Assembly: GCA_001804025.1 (NCBI GenBank)
Contig: MHFC01000122.1
Coordinates: 33,526-45,570 of the forward strand
Origin: Omnitrophica bacterium GWA2_52_8
Lineage (GTDB): Bacteria > Omnitrophota > Omnitrophia > Omnitrophales > Aquincolibacteriaceae
Direction: 5' to 3'
Length of the DNA: 12,045 nucleotides
In this document: piece after piece, positions 5,719 through 11,254 of the stretch
Layout of the letters: every line of letters starts with the position of its first letter
Numbering within the stretch: position 1 is the first letter of the stretch
Notes under the pieces: model-generated
Told to the model about the DNA's origin: nothing
Database searches by the model: none
What the model saw: only the letters and a program-made list of their open reading frames with translations
Program-made: the position numbers and the translations under genes

Positions 5719-7922
5719 GGGGACACGCTCTTCGGTTTTCTGAAAATATTTTTCCATTGAAAACTGGCCAAAAATGCCAGGGCAATCAAGGTCGCAAAAG
5801 GCGCCATAAAAGTCCCCATCACCACCATGATGCCGAACCTCTGGGTCGGAGGGAAATCAGAAAGCGCAAATATCCCGAATCCCGAACCGATGACCAGCGC
5901 CGTAAAGGTCACCGGTTTCCAATACTGCACCGCCGCGAGTTTCCATGATTTCCATGCCGTTTTTTCGGCAGGTCTGGTTCTGCAGACAAAAAGAAGCATA
6001 TGAATCATTGAGTCGACGGAAATTGAAATTGCGATGTTCGCGGCGGGCGCAGAAATGATATCAACGGGAATCCCAGAAAATCCCAAAATGCCGTAAATTA
6101 TGCTCGGAATCATACACAAACCGAAGAACATGGCGAGTGTCAGGCGCGCTGAGTGCGATAAAAACCATACCATAGCGACAAACGTTCCCAATAAAAGCAC
6201 CATACCGCTCAGCAAACTTGAGGCAATTAATTCCGCCATTCTCCCCTGGAGGCTGTAAATTCCTCCCGTCAAAACTAAATCCAGCCCGGTCTGCCGCACG
6301 ATCCCGCTGATTTGTTTCAAAATTTCCACGCGCGGCTCATGACGCCTGGCTTCCCTCATTCTCAGCATAATCAGCGAATGACTCCTGTCCGGCGTGATAA
6401 AATACTTTGCCACCTCGCCGAAACGTTTGGACTCCATAAGATCCAGCAGCCACTCGATCGTCAAAAAACGCGCAAGCGGATTGGTATGGGCTTGGGCCAT
6501 CAAAATCGGAAGCGAGACCGCGCTTCCGACTTCGGGATTTTCTTCCAATGCGAGCGTGGTTTCCCATAATTTTTCGAATGATTTTTTGTCGTTAAAAAAT
6601 CCGGATTCAGGATTTTTAACCACCATGAACAACGGACTGCTGCCGCCGTTGCGGTCAATGTATTCCAGCCCATCGCGGAGTTCTCCGCCCTTTTTAAAAT
6701 ACTCGAGCAGACTCGGGTCGGTTTTGATCCGGAAGATTCCGAAAGCAAGCACGAACGCTGAGACTGCGAGAACCCAAAACAAAAGATGATGCTTGCGGTA
6801 AAAAAAAGGTTCGATCTTCCGGTCATGTTTTTCAATCGGGGTGGTATCTGCAGCAGGCTTGTGAATGTCTTTTAAAAACGGCGGAAAAAAAAGATACGCC
6901 GCAATAAACGCAATCCCCGTACCCAAAGCCCCGGCGGCGCCCAACTGACGCAGAGGCATTGCTTTGACCAAAAACAGGCTCAGAAACCCGAGGACTGTCG
7001 TCGCCATGCTCCAAAAGGATGCCGGCAGAGTAATTTTCATGGCCGTAACCGCGCGATGCTCGGCTCCCGCTTCACTGATTTTTTTCATAAGCGTGCGGTG
7101 GTTAAAAATAATGAAAATGATGTGCGACAAGGTTACCACAAAGATAATCGTCGATAAATTAGCCGTTAACGGGCCGGTTTCGACATGCACCGCCTGCGAC
7201 GTAATCAGAGTCAGCATACTGGCTCCGGTACAAACGCTCATCGCCCCGAGCAAAATCCGGAACGATTGGAAGAAAAAAAGAAACAGGCTGCCGAAAAGCA
7301 AAACCGCGGCCAAACTGAAACGTTTCAAATCCCTGTAAAGGCCTCTCCTTAGCTGTTCCACAATATAAGGTTCGCCTGAAACTTGCAGGGCAAATTGGGG
7401 TGCATTATGGCGGGCGATGATATTTTCTATTTTCAGGATAAACTCTTCGGGTTCAATATCCCGGATAAAAACGGACAACAATGTGGATTGACCGTCGTCG
7501 GAAAGCAGCACCCTGTTCCAAAACGGGCCTTCCTGCGCTTTAAGAAACGTCCCGGGGCCGCTGCTCAGCGAGACAACGCTGATCACTTCCGGAAGTGCCG
7601 CCAAATCACCGGAAAACGATTTAATATTCGTTTGATATTCCGGAGTTTCAATGTTCCCTTTCGCATTAAAAATCAATTGCGCTTCCTGCGAAAACATCTT
7701 TTGAATCCTGGCGTCATCCTGCATTTGCGGATCATCGCTGGAAAAAAAGAAGTTCGCGCCGATTTCGGGCTTCAACTGTACGTGTTGAAAAAAAACAGCC
7801 GTTATTATGGAAGCCCAGACAAGAGAGACGATGACCGCAGCGGGAATCGAATAGGTTTTTCCATTCAATCCGAGATTAAGATTGGCGTGAAAATAAAAGG
7901 AAAAGATGCGTCCCAATTTCAT
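5715..7922 (-). CDS. RND superfamily (MMPL/HpnN-like) transporter
   Basis: A 735-aa integral inner-membrane protein with the duplicated RND layout. TM1 lies at ~27-46, followed by a large extracytoplasmic loop (~47-200) and TM2-TM6 (~203-219, 222-243, 255-274, 303-320, 328-348). TM7 is at ~379-398, followed by a second loop (~399-565) and TM8-TM12 (~567-587, 593-614, 622-647, 670-688, 696-720). SISVDSMIHM at 633-642 corresponds to the G-x-G-V-D-Y-x-I-H motif in the fourth helix of the second half, while the first half has TLSHIIFII and no acidic residue there. The family uses proton motive force to export lipids or hydrophobic compounds; HpnN moves hopanoids. No hopanoid or lipid gene is nearby, so the cargo is open. 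No SD precedes the ATG; an extended -10 sits 8 nt upstream instead. Confidence 0.87.
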   Translation of the reverse strand: MKLGRIFSFYFHANLNLGLNGKTYSIPAAVIVSLVWASIITAVFFQHVQLKPEIGANFFFSSDDPQMQDDARIQKMFSQEAQLIFNAKGNIETPEYQTNIKSFSGDLAALPEVISVVSLSSGPGTFLKAQEGPFWNRVLLSDDGQSTLLSVFIRDIEPEEFILKIENIIARHNAPQFALQVSGEPYIVEQLRRGLYRDLKRFSLAAVLLFGSLFLFFFQSFRILLGAMSVCTGASMLTLITSQAVHVETGPLTANLSTIIFVVTLSHIIFIIFNHRTLMKKISEAGAEHRAVTAMKITLPASFWSMATTVLGFLSLFLVKAMPLRQLGAAGALGTGIAFIAAYLFFPPFLKDIHKPAADTTPIEKHDRKIEPFFYRKHHLLFWVLAVSAFVLAFGIFRIKTDPSLLEYFKKGGELRDGLEYIDRNGGSSPLFMVVKNPESGFFNDKKSFEKLWETTLALEENPEVGSAVSLPILMAQAHTNPLARFLTIEWLLDLMESKRFGEVAKYFITPDRSHSLIMLRMREARRHEPRVEILKQISGIVRQTGLDLVLTGGIYSLQGRMAELIASSLLSGMVLLLGTFVAMVWFLSHSARLTLAMFFGLCMIPSIIYGILGFSGIPVDIISAPAANIAISISVDSMIHMLLFVCRTRPAEKTAWKSWKLAAVQYWKPVTFTALVIGSGFGIFALSDFPPTQRFGIMVVMGTFMAPFATLIALAFLASFQWKNIFRKPKSVSP

Positions 7923-7930
7923 GGGGCCGC

Positions 7931-7939
7931 ATTATAGCA
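7931..7939 (-). promoter_or_regulatory. Extended -10 promoter next to the transporter start codon
   Basis: Read on the minus strand, TGCTATAAT is a perfect extended -10 (TGnTATAAT). Only eight nucleotides (GCGGCCCC) lie between it and the transporter ATG at 7922. Initiation at the usual distance would start the mRNA at or within two bases of the ATG, giving a leaderless or nearly leaderless message. The lack of any SD agrees. No good -35 is seen, which extended -10 promoters can do without. Confidence 0.55.
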
Positions 7940-7992
7940 AGAAACCCATTTGACCTGCAGGATAAAAATCTTGTCCACAAGGTCCTTAAAAT

Positions 7993-8063
7993 ATTAGAGC
8001 GAGATTTATCTCGAACCCGCTCCGGAGCAGCATAAACCCGCTGCGCGGCACCGGGCCTCTAAT
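7993..8063. repeat. Cloverleaf-like palindromic element
   Basis: A 7-bp perfect outer stem, ATTAGAG (7993-7999) and CTCTAAT (8057-8063), encloses three smaller inverted repeats: CGAGAT/ATCTCG (8000-8013), the palindrome GCTCCGGAGC (8019-8028) and CCGC/GCGG (8038-8048). The 71-nt size and three-armed fold resemble a tRNA, but the loops have none of the conserved tRNA bases, so I treat it as a structured intergenic repeat. Confidence 0.5.
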
Positions 8064-8118
8064 TTAGAAGCTGATGTTTTGATGCGCGAGGGCCTATTTT
8101 ATTTTCCGGCTAAAAATC

Positions 8119-8149
8119 TTGTCGATTTTATAACTCAAACCGATATAAT
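8119..8149 (+). promoter_or_regulatory. Probable promoter of the tRNA-Thr gene
   Basis: A perfect TATAAT at 8144-8149 ends 15 nt before the mature 5' end of the tRNA. TTGTCG at 8119-8124 is a candidate -35 but with a long 19-bp spacer. The -10 is convincing, the -35 less so. Confidence 0.5.
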
Positions 8150-8164
8150 GAGCTCCCGTTTCTT

Positions 8165-8236
8165 GCTGGCATAGCTCAGTGGCAGAGCAGCTGTTTTGTA
8201 AACAGCGGGTCGGGGGTTCAAATCCCTCTGCCAGCT
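8165..8236 (+). tRNA. tRNA-Thr (anticodon TGT)
   Basis: A complete cloverleaf of 72 nt. The acceptor stem is GCTGGCA (8165-8171) with TGCCAGC (8229-8235), discriminator T8236. The D-arm is GCTC/GAGC. The anticodon stem GCTGT/ACAGC holds the loop TTTGTAA with anticodon TGT, reading ACA. The T-arm carries GGTTCAAAT. No CCA is encoded after the discriminator. It precedes tRNA-Tyr on the same strand, an order seen in many bacterial tRNA-tuf clusters. Confidence 0.95.
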
Positions 8237-8286
8237 AAGTAATCGTTCAAAAGTCTTTTGATATTTGTGAGCTGTCATTTTAACCC

Positions 8287-8424
8287 GCGGATTGTCCGCT
8301 TGAGGCGGACCCGCCTGTATTTTCCGCCAAAGGCGGATCAGCCTCAGGCTGAGGCGGGCAGGCGCAATTTCGCGGATCCCCGACACAAGCATTCGGGGAT
8401 GACGAGGGCTTCATTGGCCCTCGT
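8287..8424. repeat. Array of GC-rich palindromes between the tRNA genes
   Basis: Six hairpins follow each other: GCGGA/TCCGC (8287-8299), AGGCGG/CCGCCT (8303-8316), CCGCC/GGCGG (8324-8336), GCCTCA/TGAGGC (8341-8355), ATCCCCGA/TCGGGGAT (8376-8400) and ACGAGGGC/GCCCTCGT (8402-8424). Most have loops of 2-9 nt. This looks like a REP-type intergenic repeat. If the tRNAs are co-transcribed, it lies in the spacer and could serve as a processing or pausing signal. Confidence 0.65.
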
Positions 8425-8495
8425 ACTTCCCCGTGCTGGTTTAATGGAAAACCGGCCGGGGACAAAACATTAAAAGACTTATGCACTGTTACTTA

Positions 8496-8675
8496 GTACA
8501 CTGTTTCATTATAATTTAGTACCGTCTGACATTTAATTTTGCGGAAAGACGGTACTATGCCCGCTTGAAATGGCACCGCCCAATTTCAAGCATCACGGCG
8601 CATTAGAAGGTTTTTTTATAAGGGGACAAGTACGGTACTGTGATCCGATGCATAAAAATTAATGAAACACAGTAC
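8496..8675. repeat. MITE-like element with imperfect terminal inverted repeats, containing copy 2 of the 89-bp repeat
   Basis: GTACACTGTTTCATTA (8496-8511) and TAATGAAACACAGTAC (8660-8675) are inverted copies matching at 14 of 16 positions. They enclose 180 bp without coding capacity. Inside, 8518-8606 is the second copy of the unit at 2249-2337, with perfect stems TACCGTC/GACGGTA (8520-8526 and 8548-8554) and CTTGAAAT/ATTTCAAG (8564-8571 and 8583-8590). A further pair, GTACTGTG/CACAGTAC (8635-8642 and 8668-8675), competes with the outer repeat. Confidence 0.55.
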
Positions 8676-8690
8676 GCGTGCATCGTCCAG

Positions 8691-8761
8691 ATTGAAATGA
8701 CGGGCTGTTCATTTCAATCGCGCGGTGCCGCGTACCCGTCAAAACAAGGTTGACGCGGCAC
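8691..8761. repeat. Two perfect hairpins upstream of tRNA-Tyr
   Basis: ATTGAAATGA (8691-8700) pairs with TCATTTCAAT (8709-8718) over 8 nt. GTGCCGCGT (8725-8733) pairs with ACGCGGCAC (8753-8761). They continue the repeat-rich spacer and, like the other repeat units, end with a (G)CACTAG/GCATTAG-type sequence. No gene is seen here. Confidence 0.6.
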
Positions 8762-8795
8762 TAGATTTACAAAAAAATGCGCCGGAATAAGTTGA

Positions 8796-8881
8796 GGGGA
8801 GTTGTCCCGAGCGGCAAAGGGGGCAGACTGTAAATCTGCTGGCTTACGCCTTCACAGGTTCGATTCCTGTACTCCCCACCA
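8796..8881 (+). tRNA. tRNA-Tyr (anticodon GTA)
   Basis: A class II tRNA. The acceptor stem is GGGGAGT (8796-8802) with ACTCCCC (8871-8877), discriminator A8878, and CCA is encoded at 8879-8881. The anticodon stem GCAGA/TCTGC holds the loop CTGTAAA with anticodon GTA. The long variable arm (TGGCTTACGCCTTC) is typical of bacterial tRNA-Tyr, and the T-arm carries GGTTCGATTCC. The neighbouring tRNA-Thr lacks CCA, so the encoded CCA here could come from the integrated element restoring the 3' end; that is inference. The expected next gene of the common cluster, tRNA-Gly, is absent. Confidence 0.96.
8855..8881 (+). other. Candidate attachment site (attL) in the 3' end of tRNA-Tyr
   Basis: Tyrosine-type integrases commonly recombine in the T-arm or 3' end of tRNA genes, and the genes right after this tRNA look foreign (HTH excisionase-like protein, overlapping unknown genes, P-loop ATPase). 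The exact core cannot be set without the matching copy at the other end of the element, which lies outside this window. A nearby direct repeat, GTGGCAGCA (8917-8925) and ATGGCAGCA (8929-8937), could be an integrase arm site. Confidence 0.4.
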
Positions 8882-8916
8882 TCACTTACGACAATTCGAA
8901 AACTGAAAAAGGGCCA

Positions 8917-9120
8917 GTGGCAGCAAAAATGGCAGCACTTGAAGAGAAAATGGACAACGCCGGGCTTAAAAACCTGCTGACCGTTGCGGAGTTTGCCCGG
9001 CTTGCCGGGGTGTCGCCTCAAGCTATCCATCAGGCCCTAAGACAGCAGAGAATCCGGGCCGTAAGGAAGGGGCCTATTTACCTTATCGAAGAATCAGAAT
9101 TATCGAGATTTTTTCAATGA
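8917..9120 (+). CDS. Small HTH DNA-binding protein, excisionase/AlpA-like
   Basis: 67 residues from GTG 8917. Residues 21-45 (LTVAEFARLAGVSPQAIHQA and following) form a MerR/HTH_17-type helix-turn-helix. A short wing-like strand pair (VRKGPIYLI, 49-57) and the helix EESELSRFFQ follow. This is the layout of phage excisionases and AlpA-type regulators that bend DNA at attachment sites or control integrase genes. Its position, first after the tRNA attachment site, supports such a role. The start is uncertain: ATG 8929 and ATG 8950 are in frame. GAAGAG lies close before 8950, and AAGGG lies too close to 8917 and too far from 8929. All three retain the HTH. The gene overlaps the next small ORF by ATGA. 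Confidence 0.8.
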   Translation: MAAKMAALEEKMDNAGLKNLLTVAEFARLAGVSPQAIHQALRQQRIRAVRKGPIYLIEESELSRFFQ

Positions 9121-9218
9121 CTGACACTCTCCCGGAAACATCAGTAACACCAGAAAGGTCAGTTTCACCAGAAACGCGCCTTTTTTTTGCCCGGAAACTT
9201 GAAACGGTTAAACCATGA
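9117..9218 (+). CDS. 33-aa ORF joined by ATGA overlaps at both ends
   Basis: ATG at 9117 overlaps the stop of the HTH gene (ATGA, 9117-9120), and its TGA (9216-9218) overlaps the ATG of the 236-aa gene (9215-9218). The frame is therefore exactly linked on both sides, which is the main evidence that it is translated. The peptide has no recognisable fold. It begins MTDTLPET, contains a tandem SVTPER/SVSPET, and ends in a basic helix-like stretch, RLFFARKLETVKP. The tandem comes from an 18-bp direct repeat at about 9141-9176. It could be a coupling ORF that carries ribosomes to the next gene, which has a poor ribosome site, or a small functional peptide. Confidence 0.5.
   Translation: MTDTLPETSVTPERSVSPETRLFFARKLETVKP
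9141..9176 (+). repeat. Tandem 18-bp direct repeat
   Basis: TCAGTAACACCAGAAAGG and TCAGTTTCACCAGAAACG lie head to tail and match at 15 of 18 positions. They lie in frame within the 33-aa ORF and give its SVxPEx pair. The placement between the HTH gene and the next gene would also suit a protein-binding site. Confidence 0.55.
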
Positions 9219-9925
9219 AAACGAAAACGCAGTTAAAAAAAGCAAAAAAGGTAAAGAGGCCGTCCGAAAGAGTACCTATCGGAGCCATGAGGAAAATACT
9301 TAATGACTCTCGCGATTCAAACGGTAAAATCAGATGGTCTTTGCTGAAGAAGGTCGTTTTAGCTTTAAAGACCCTGCCTCTGGCTGACAAGATGCGCTTT
9401 GCCCCTCTTTTAGGCTATGAAAACCGCCTCCAGCCTTGTATTGACGAAGGCATTTTTGATGCCTTCAGATACCGCCCCGGCGCGAATAAGAAGCCGCTGA
9501 TTCAATTCAAAAAATACGGCCAAGACCTGCCCGCAATCGTTTTTTGGGATGGGAAACCACAACCCGAAGAATGGAATAAAAAATTCCCCTCTCATACCCC
9601 GGAAATCCTTATTTCCTCGCTTATTATCCCGGAAGTAAAGCTTCCAAAAGAAGTTTCATCGGCCCTCATAGATTTAGGCGTCATGGAAGATAAGCGCGGC
9701 GGTTATAGTGTGAAGTGGGATTTTGTTTTACAGGAAGAAATCGTCAATATCGTTTGGCATTGGCTCGAAAAGCATGACGACATTCCATCTGCCGCGAAAG
9801 TGAAAGAAGAACTGCCCCAAGAATACCAAAGCAAATATTTTGAAGATTCCACGATAAACCGCTACCTCGATAGAGCCATATACAAAGCCATTGGCCGTTT
9901 TCTCGCTTTAAACGTTCCCGCCTAA
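9215..9925 (+). CDS. Hypothetical protein of the mobile element (236 aa)
   Basis: No family is recognised. The first 17 residues are strongly basic (KTKTQLKKAKKVKR), as in DNA- or RNA-binding tails. Residues ~36-60 (IRWSLLKKVVLALKTLPLADK) and ~195-232 look helical. The middle (~85-150) is Pro- and aromatic-rich and looks globular. There are no membrane segments, signal peptide or zinc motifs. It is translated right after the 33-aa ORF, with which it shares ATGA, and has only weak purine runs upstream, so translational coupling is likely. A replication or regulatory role within the element is possible, but nothing in the sequence shows it. Confidence 0.75.
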   Translation: MKTKTQLKKAKKVKRPSERVPIGAMRKILNDSRDSNGKIRWSLLKKVVLALKTLPLADKMRFAPLLGYENRLQPCIDEGIFDAFRYRPGANKKPLIQFKKYGQDLPAIVFWDGKPQPEEWNKKFPSHTPEILISSLIIPEVKLPKEVSSALIDLGVMEDKRGGYSVKWDFVLQEEIVNIVWHWLEKHDDIPSAAKVKEELPQEYQSKYFEDSTINRYLDRAIYKAIGRFLALNVPA

Positions 9926-9987
9926 CGCGATCAAAACGCGTTTCGCTCGCTTTAGTCCTGCCAAACATTTTGTGCGATATTCTTCGC

Positions 9988-10257
9988 ATGGAAAACAAAC
10001 CGAGTTGCCCAGATTGTAAATCCGAGGCGGTCTACTTCAGGCTTTGGAGGAAGAATTTTATCTGCCGTCGTTGCGGAAAAACTTTTGGCCTGGACGTTGA
10101 CCTGGCCGATACCCGTCGTAATCGAATTTTTTCAGTGGCTGCGGCTCTTAAACCTGAAGAAAAGTTTTCTTTTTCCAAGCCGACGGAAATTTCTGCTCTA
10201 AAAAATGACCTCCTCGGAATTGTAGCCGACCTTCAAACTTTAGAAAAGGAGCTTTAA
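9988..10257 (+). CDS. Zinc-ribbon protein
   Basis: 89 residues from ATG 9988; the frame could start six codons earlier at TTG 9970, and neither has a clear ribosome site. Cysteines C7, C10, C26 and C29 form a CX2C-X15-CX2C zinc ribbon (CPDC and CRRC), the kind found in transposase accessory, primase-like and transcription-factor-like proteins. The C-terminal third (~60-89, EISALKNDLLGIVADLQTLEKEL region) reads as a leucine-rich helix that may mediate dimerisation. It ends 2 nt before the next gene, whose AAAAGGAG lies inside this reading frame, so the two are surely in one operon. A nucleic-acid-binding role is likely; the target is unknown. Confidence 0.75.
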   Translation: MENKPSCPDCKSEAVYFRLWRKNFICRRCGKTFGLDVDLADTRRNRIFSVAAALKPEEKFSFSKPTEISALKNDLLGIVADLQTLEKEL

Positions 10258-10259
10258 AA

Positions 10260-10922
10260 ATGAACCGCGATCTTGCCCCAATCAATCCAGAAAGTTACAT
10301 TTTGTTGCAGTTTGATTTGCCGCCCTCTTACGACCGAAAAAAAGAAGCCGAAATTTTCCGGGCAATGGCACACCGCACCGGGCTGAGCGTCCGCGCCGCA
10401 GAGGACGCCTGGGCAGCACATTGCGATGAGATTATGAAACGGCATGACGCCGTGATTGAGCAAGAAAAACTCGCGGCCGTTTTGGAGTACGGAGCCGATA
10501 AGGTTATGACGCCGTTTGAAGCGGAAAACGAAATTACAAAGATCATGCGGGACCCAAAACATTCGTATCACAATCCGATGGCGGTCGATCACCGGCACGC
10601 GGTGGCATACATGAATCGTGCAGTCGAGATCAAGGCCGGCGTGAAGTCAGACTTCGGAGGTTATCTGTCTGAGGTTGCCCGGCAGGACGCGGAACTTCGA
10701 GAATTTCAATCGGGTCCCCGTTCATCGGCGAACAATGTTTCCGAAAGTGATTTTTATAGTGGAGAGAAAATTAAAATTGATCTTACTGACGGGGCAAAAA
10801 TGCCCGGCTCCGGCAATCGGGAAAAGAAGTCTGCCTCCGGCGACGTGAAGGAATCCTCGGCCTACGATGGCCGGGTTTATGAACGCGAGGCCGAACCTGA
10901 ACCGGAAGGGGATACGTTTTGA
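10260..10922 (+). CDS. Hypothetical protein with a phage-scaffold-like DPxH...DHxxAV motif (220 aa)
   Basis: It has a strong ribosome site (AAAAGGAG) 8 nt before the ATG. Residues 1-90 are helical and charged. Residues 98-120 read DPKHSYHNPMAVDHRHAV and on, which resembles the DPxHPYWN...HPDHxxAVxxM signature common in phage scaffolding and minor structural proteins. This is pattern recognition from memory, not a search result. Residues ~150-220 are low-complexity, rich in Ser, Glu and Gly, and probably disordered. There is no signal peptide or membrane segment. The stop overlaps the next start (TTGA). If the resemblance is real, the element encodes a virion-assembly or capsid-interfering protein; otherwise it is simply an unknown island protein. 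Confidence 0.75.
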   Translation: MNRDLAPINPESYILLQFDLPPSYDRKKEAEIFRAMAHRTGLSVRAAEDAWAAHCDEIMKRHDAVIEQEKLAAVLEYGADKVMTPFEAENEITKIMRDPKHSYHNPMAVDHRHAVAYMNRAVEIKAGVKSDFGGYLSEVARQDAELREFQSGPRSSANNVSESDFYSGEKIKIDLTDGAKMPGSGNREKKSASGDVKESSAYDGRVYEREAEPEPEGDTF

Positions 10923-11254
10923 AAATTTCCGCGAGTCAATCCAAGCGCTGTCTCGATGCGGTCGAACAAAATCTCTGCCATGCCTTCTGGCGCGAAGAAC
11001 CAGAACTACGGACGCGGCTTTTGAATCGGCTTCGTGAAATTTCAGCAAACGGGAAGCCCGGAGACATTGACGACTACAAGCTTCAGGGGTTGTTTTTGAA
11101 ACTCTTTAGAGAGCCAGAAGAACCTGAAGAACTTTCCCCTACCCCAAAGAAAGAACCGCCGCCGGCCCCTGAAAAAGAACCCGCGCCGGGAAAACCGATC
11201 CCGCCGATTCTTAAAAACGGCGAGCAGATGCATTTTAACGTTGGCGGCCAATGA
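10919..11254 (+). CDS. Small protein with helical N-terminus and Pro/Glu-rich tail (111 aa)
   Basis: The start is TTG at 10919, overlapping the previous stop by 4 bp; GAAGGGG lies 8 nt upstream and supports this unusual start. Residues 3-62 look like a compact helical domain (SQSKRCLDAVEQNLCHAFW, then RLLNRLREI). Residues 65-96 are almost only Pro, Glu and Lys (repeated EPEEPEE, PAPEKEPAP), a flexible linker. The last 15 residues (ILKNGEQMHFNVGGQ) could be a docking peptide. The gene ends with an ATGA overlap into the ATPase gene, so its product may act with that ATPase. The family is not recognised. Confidence 0.72.
   Translation: MKISASQSKRCLDAVEQNLCHAFWREEPELRTRLLNRLREISANGKPGDIDDYKLQGLFLKLFREPEEPEELSPTPKKEPPPAPEKEPAPGKPIPPILKNGEQMHFNVGGQ

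Noticed and set aside
5356..5757. A 133-codon minus-strand ORF opposite the response regulator
   Set aside because: The plus strand carries an intact receiver domain with all key residues, so the reverse frame is a shadow.
7383..7937. A 184-codon plus-strand ORF
   Set aside because: It is antisense to the N-terminal part of the RND transporter and encodes a basic sequence without a recognisable fold.
7993..8063. A true tRNA gene
   Set aside because: The closing stem is right in length but there is no TTCRA T-loop in the right place, no plausible anticodon loop and no conserved D-loop bases on either strand.
8235..8260. A terminator after tRNA-Thr
   Set aside because: The inverted repeat TCAAAAG/CTTTTGA is AT-rich with almost no loop and is not followed by a T-run.
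10254..10598. A 114-codon minus-strand ORF inside the element
   Set aside because: It is antisense to a well-initiated plus-strand gene within a same-strand operon.
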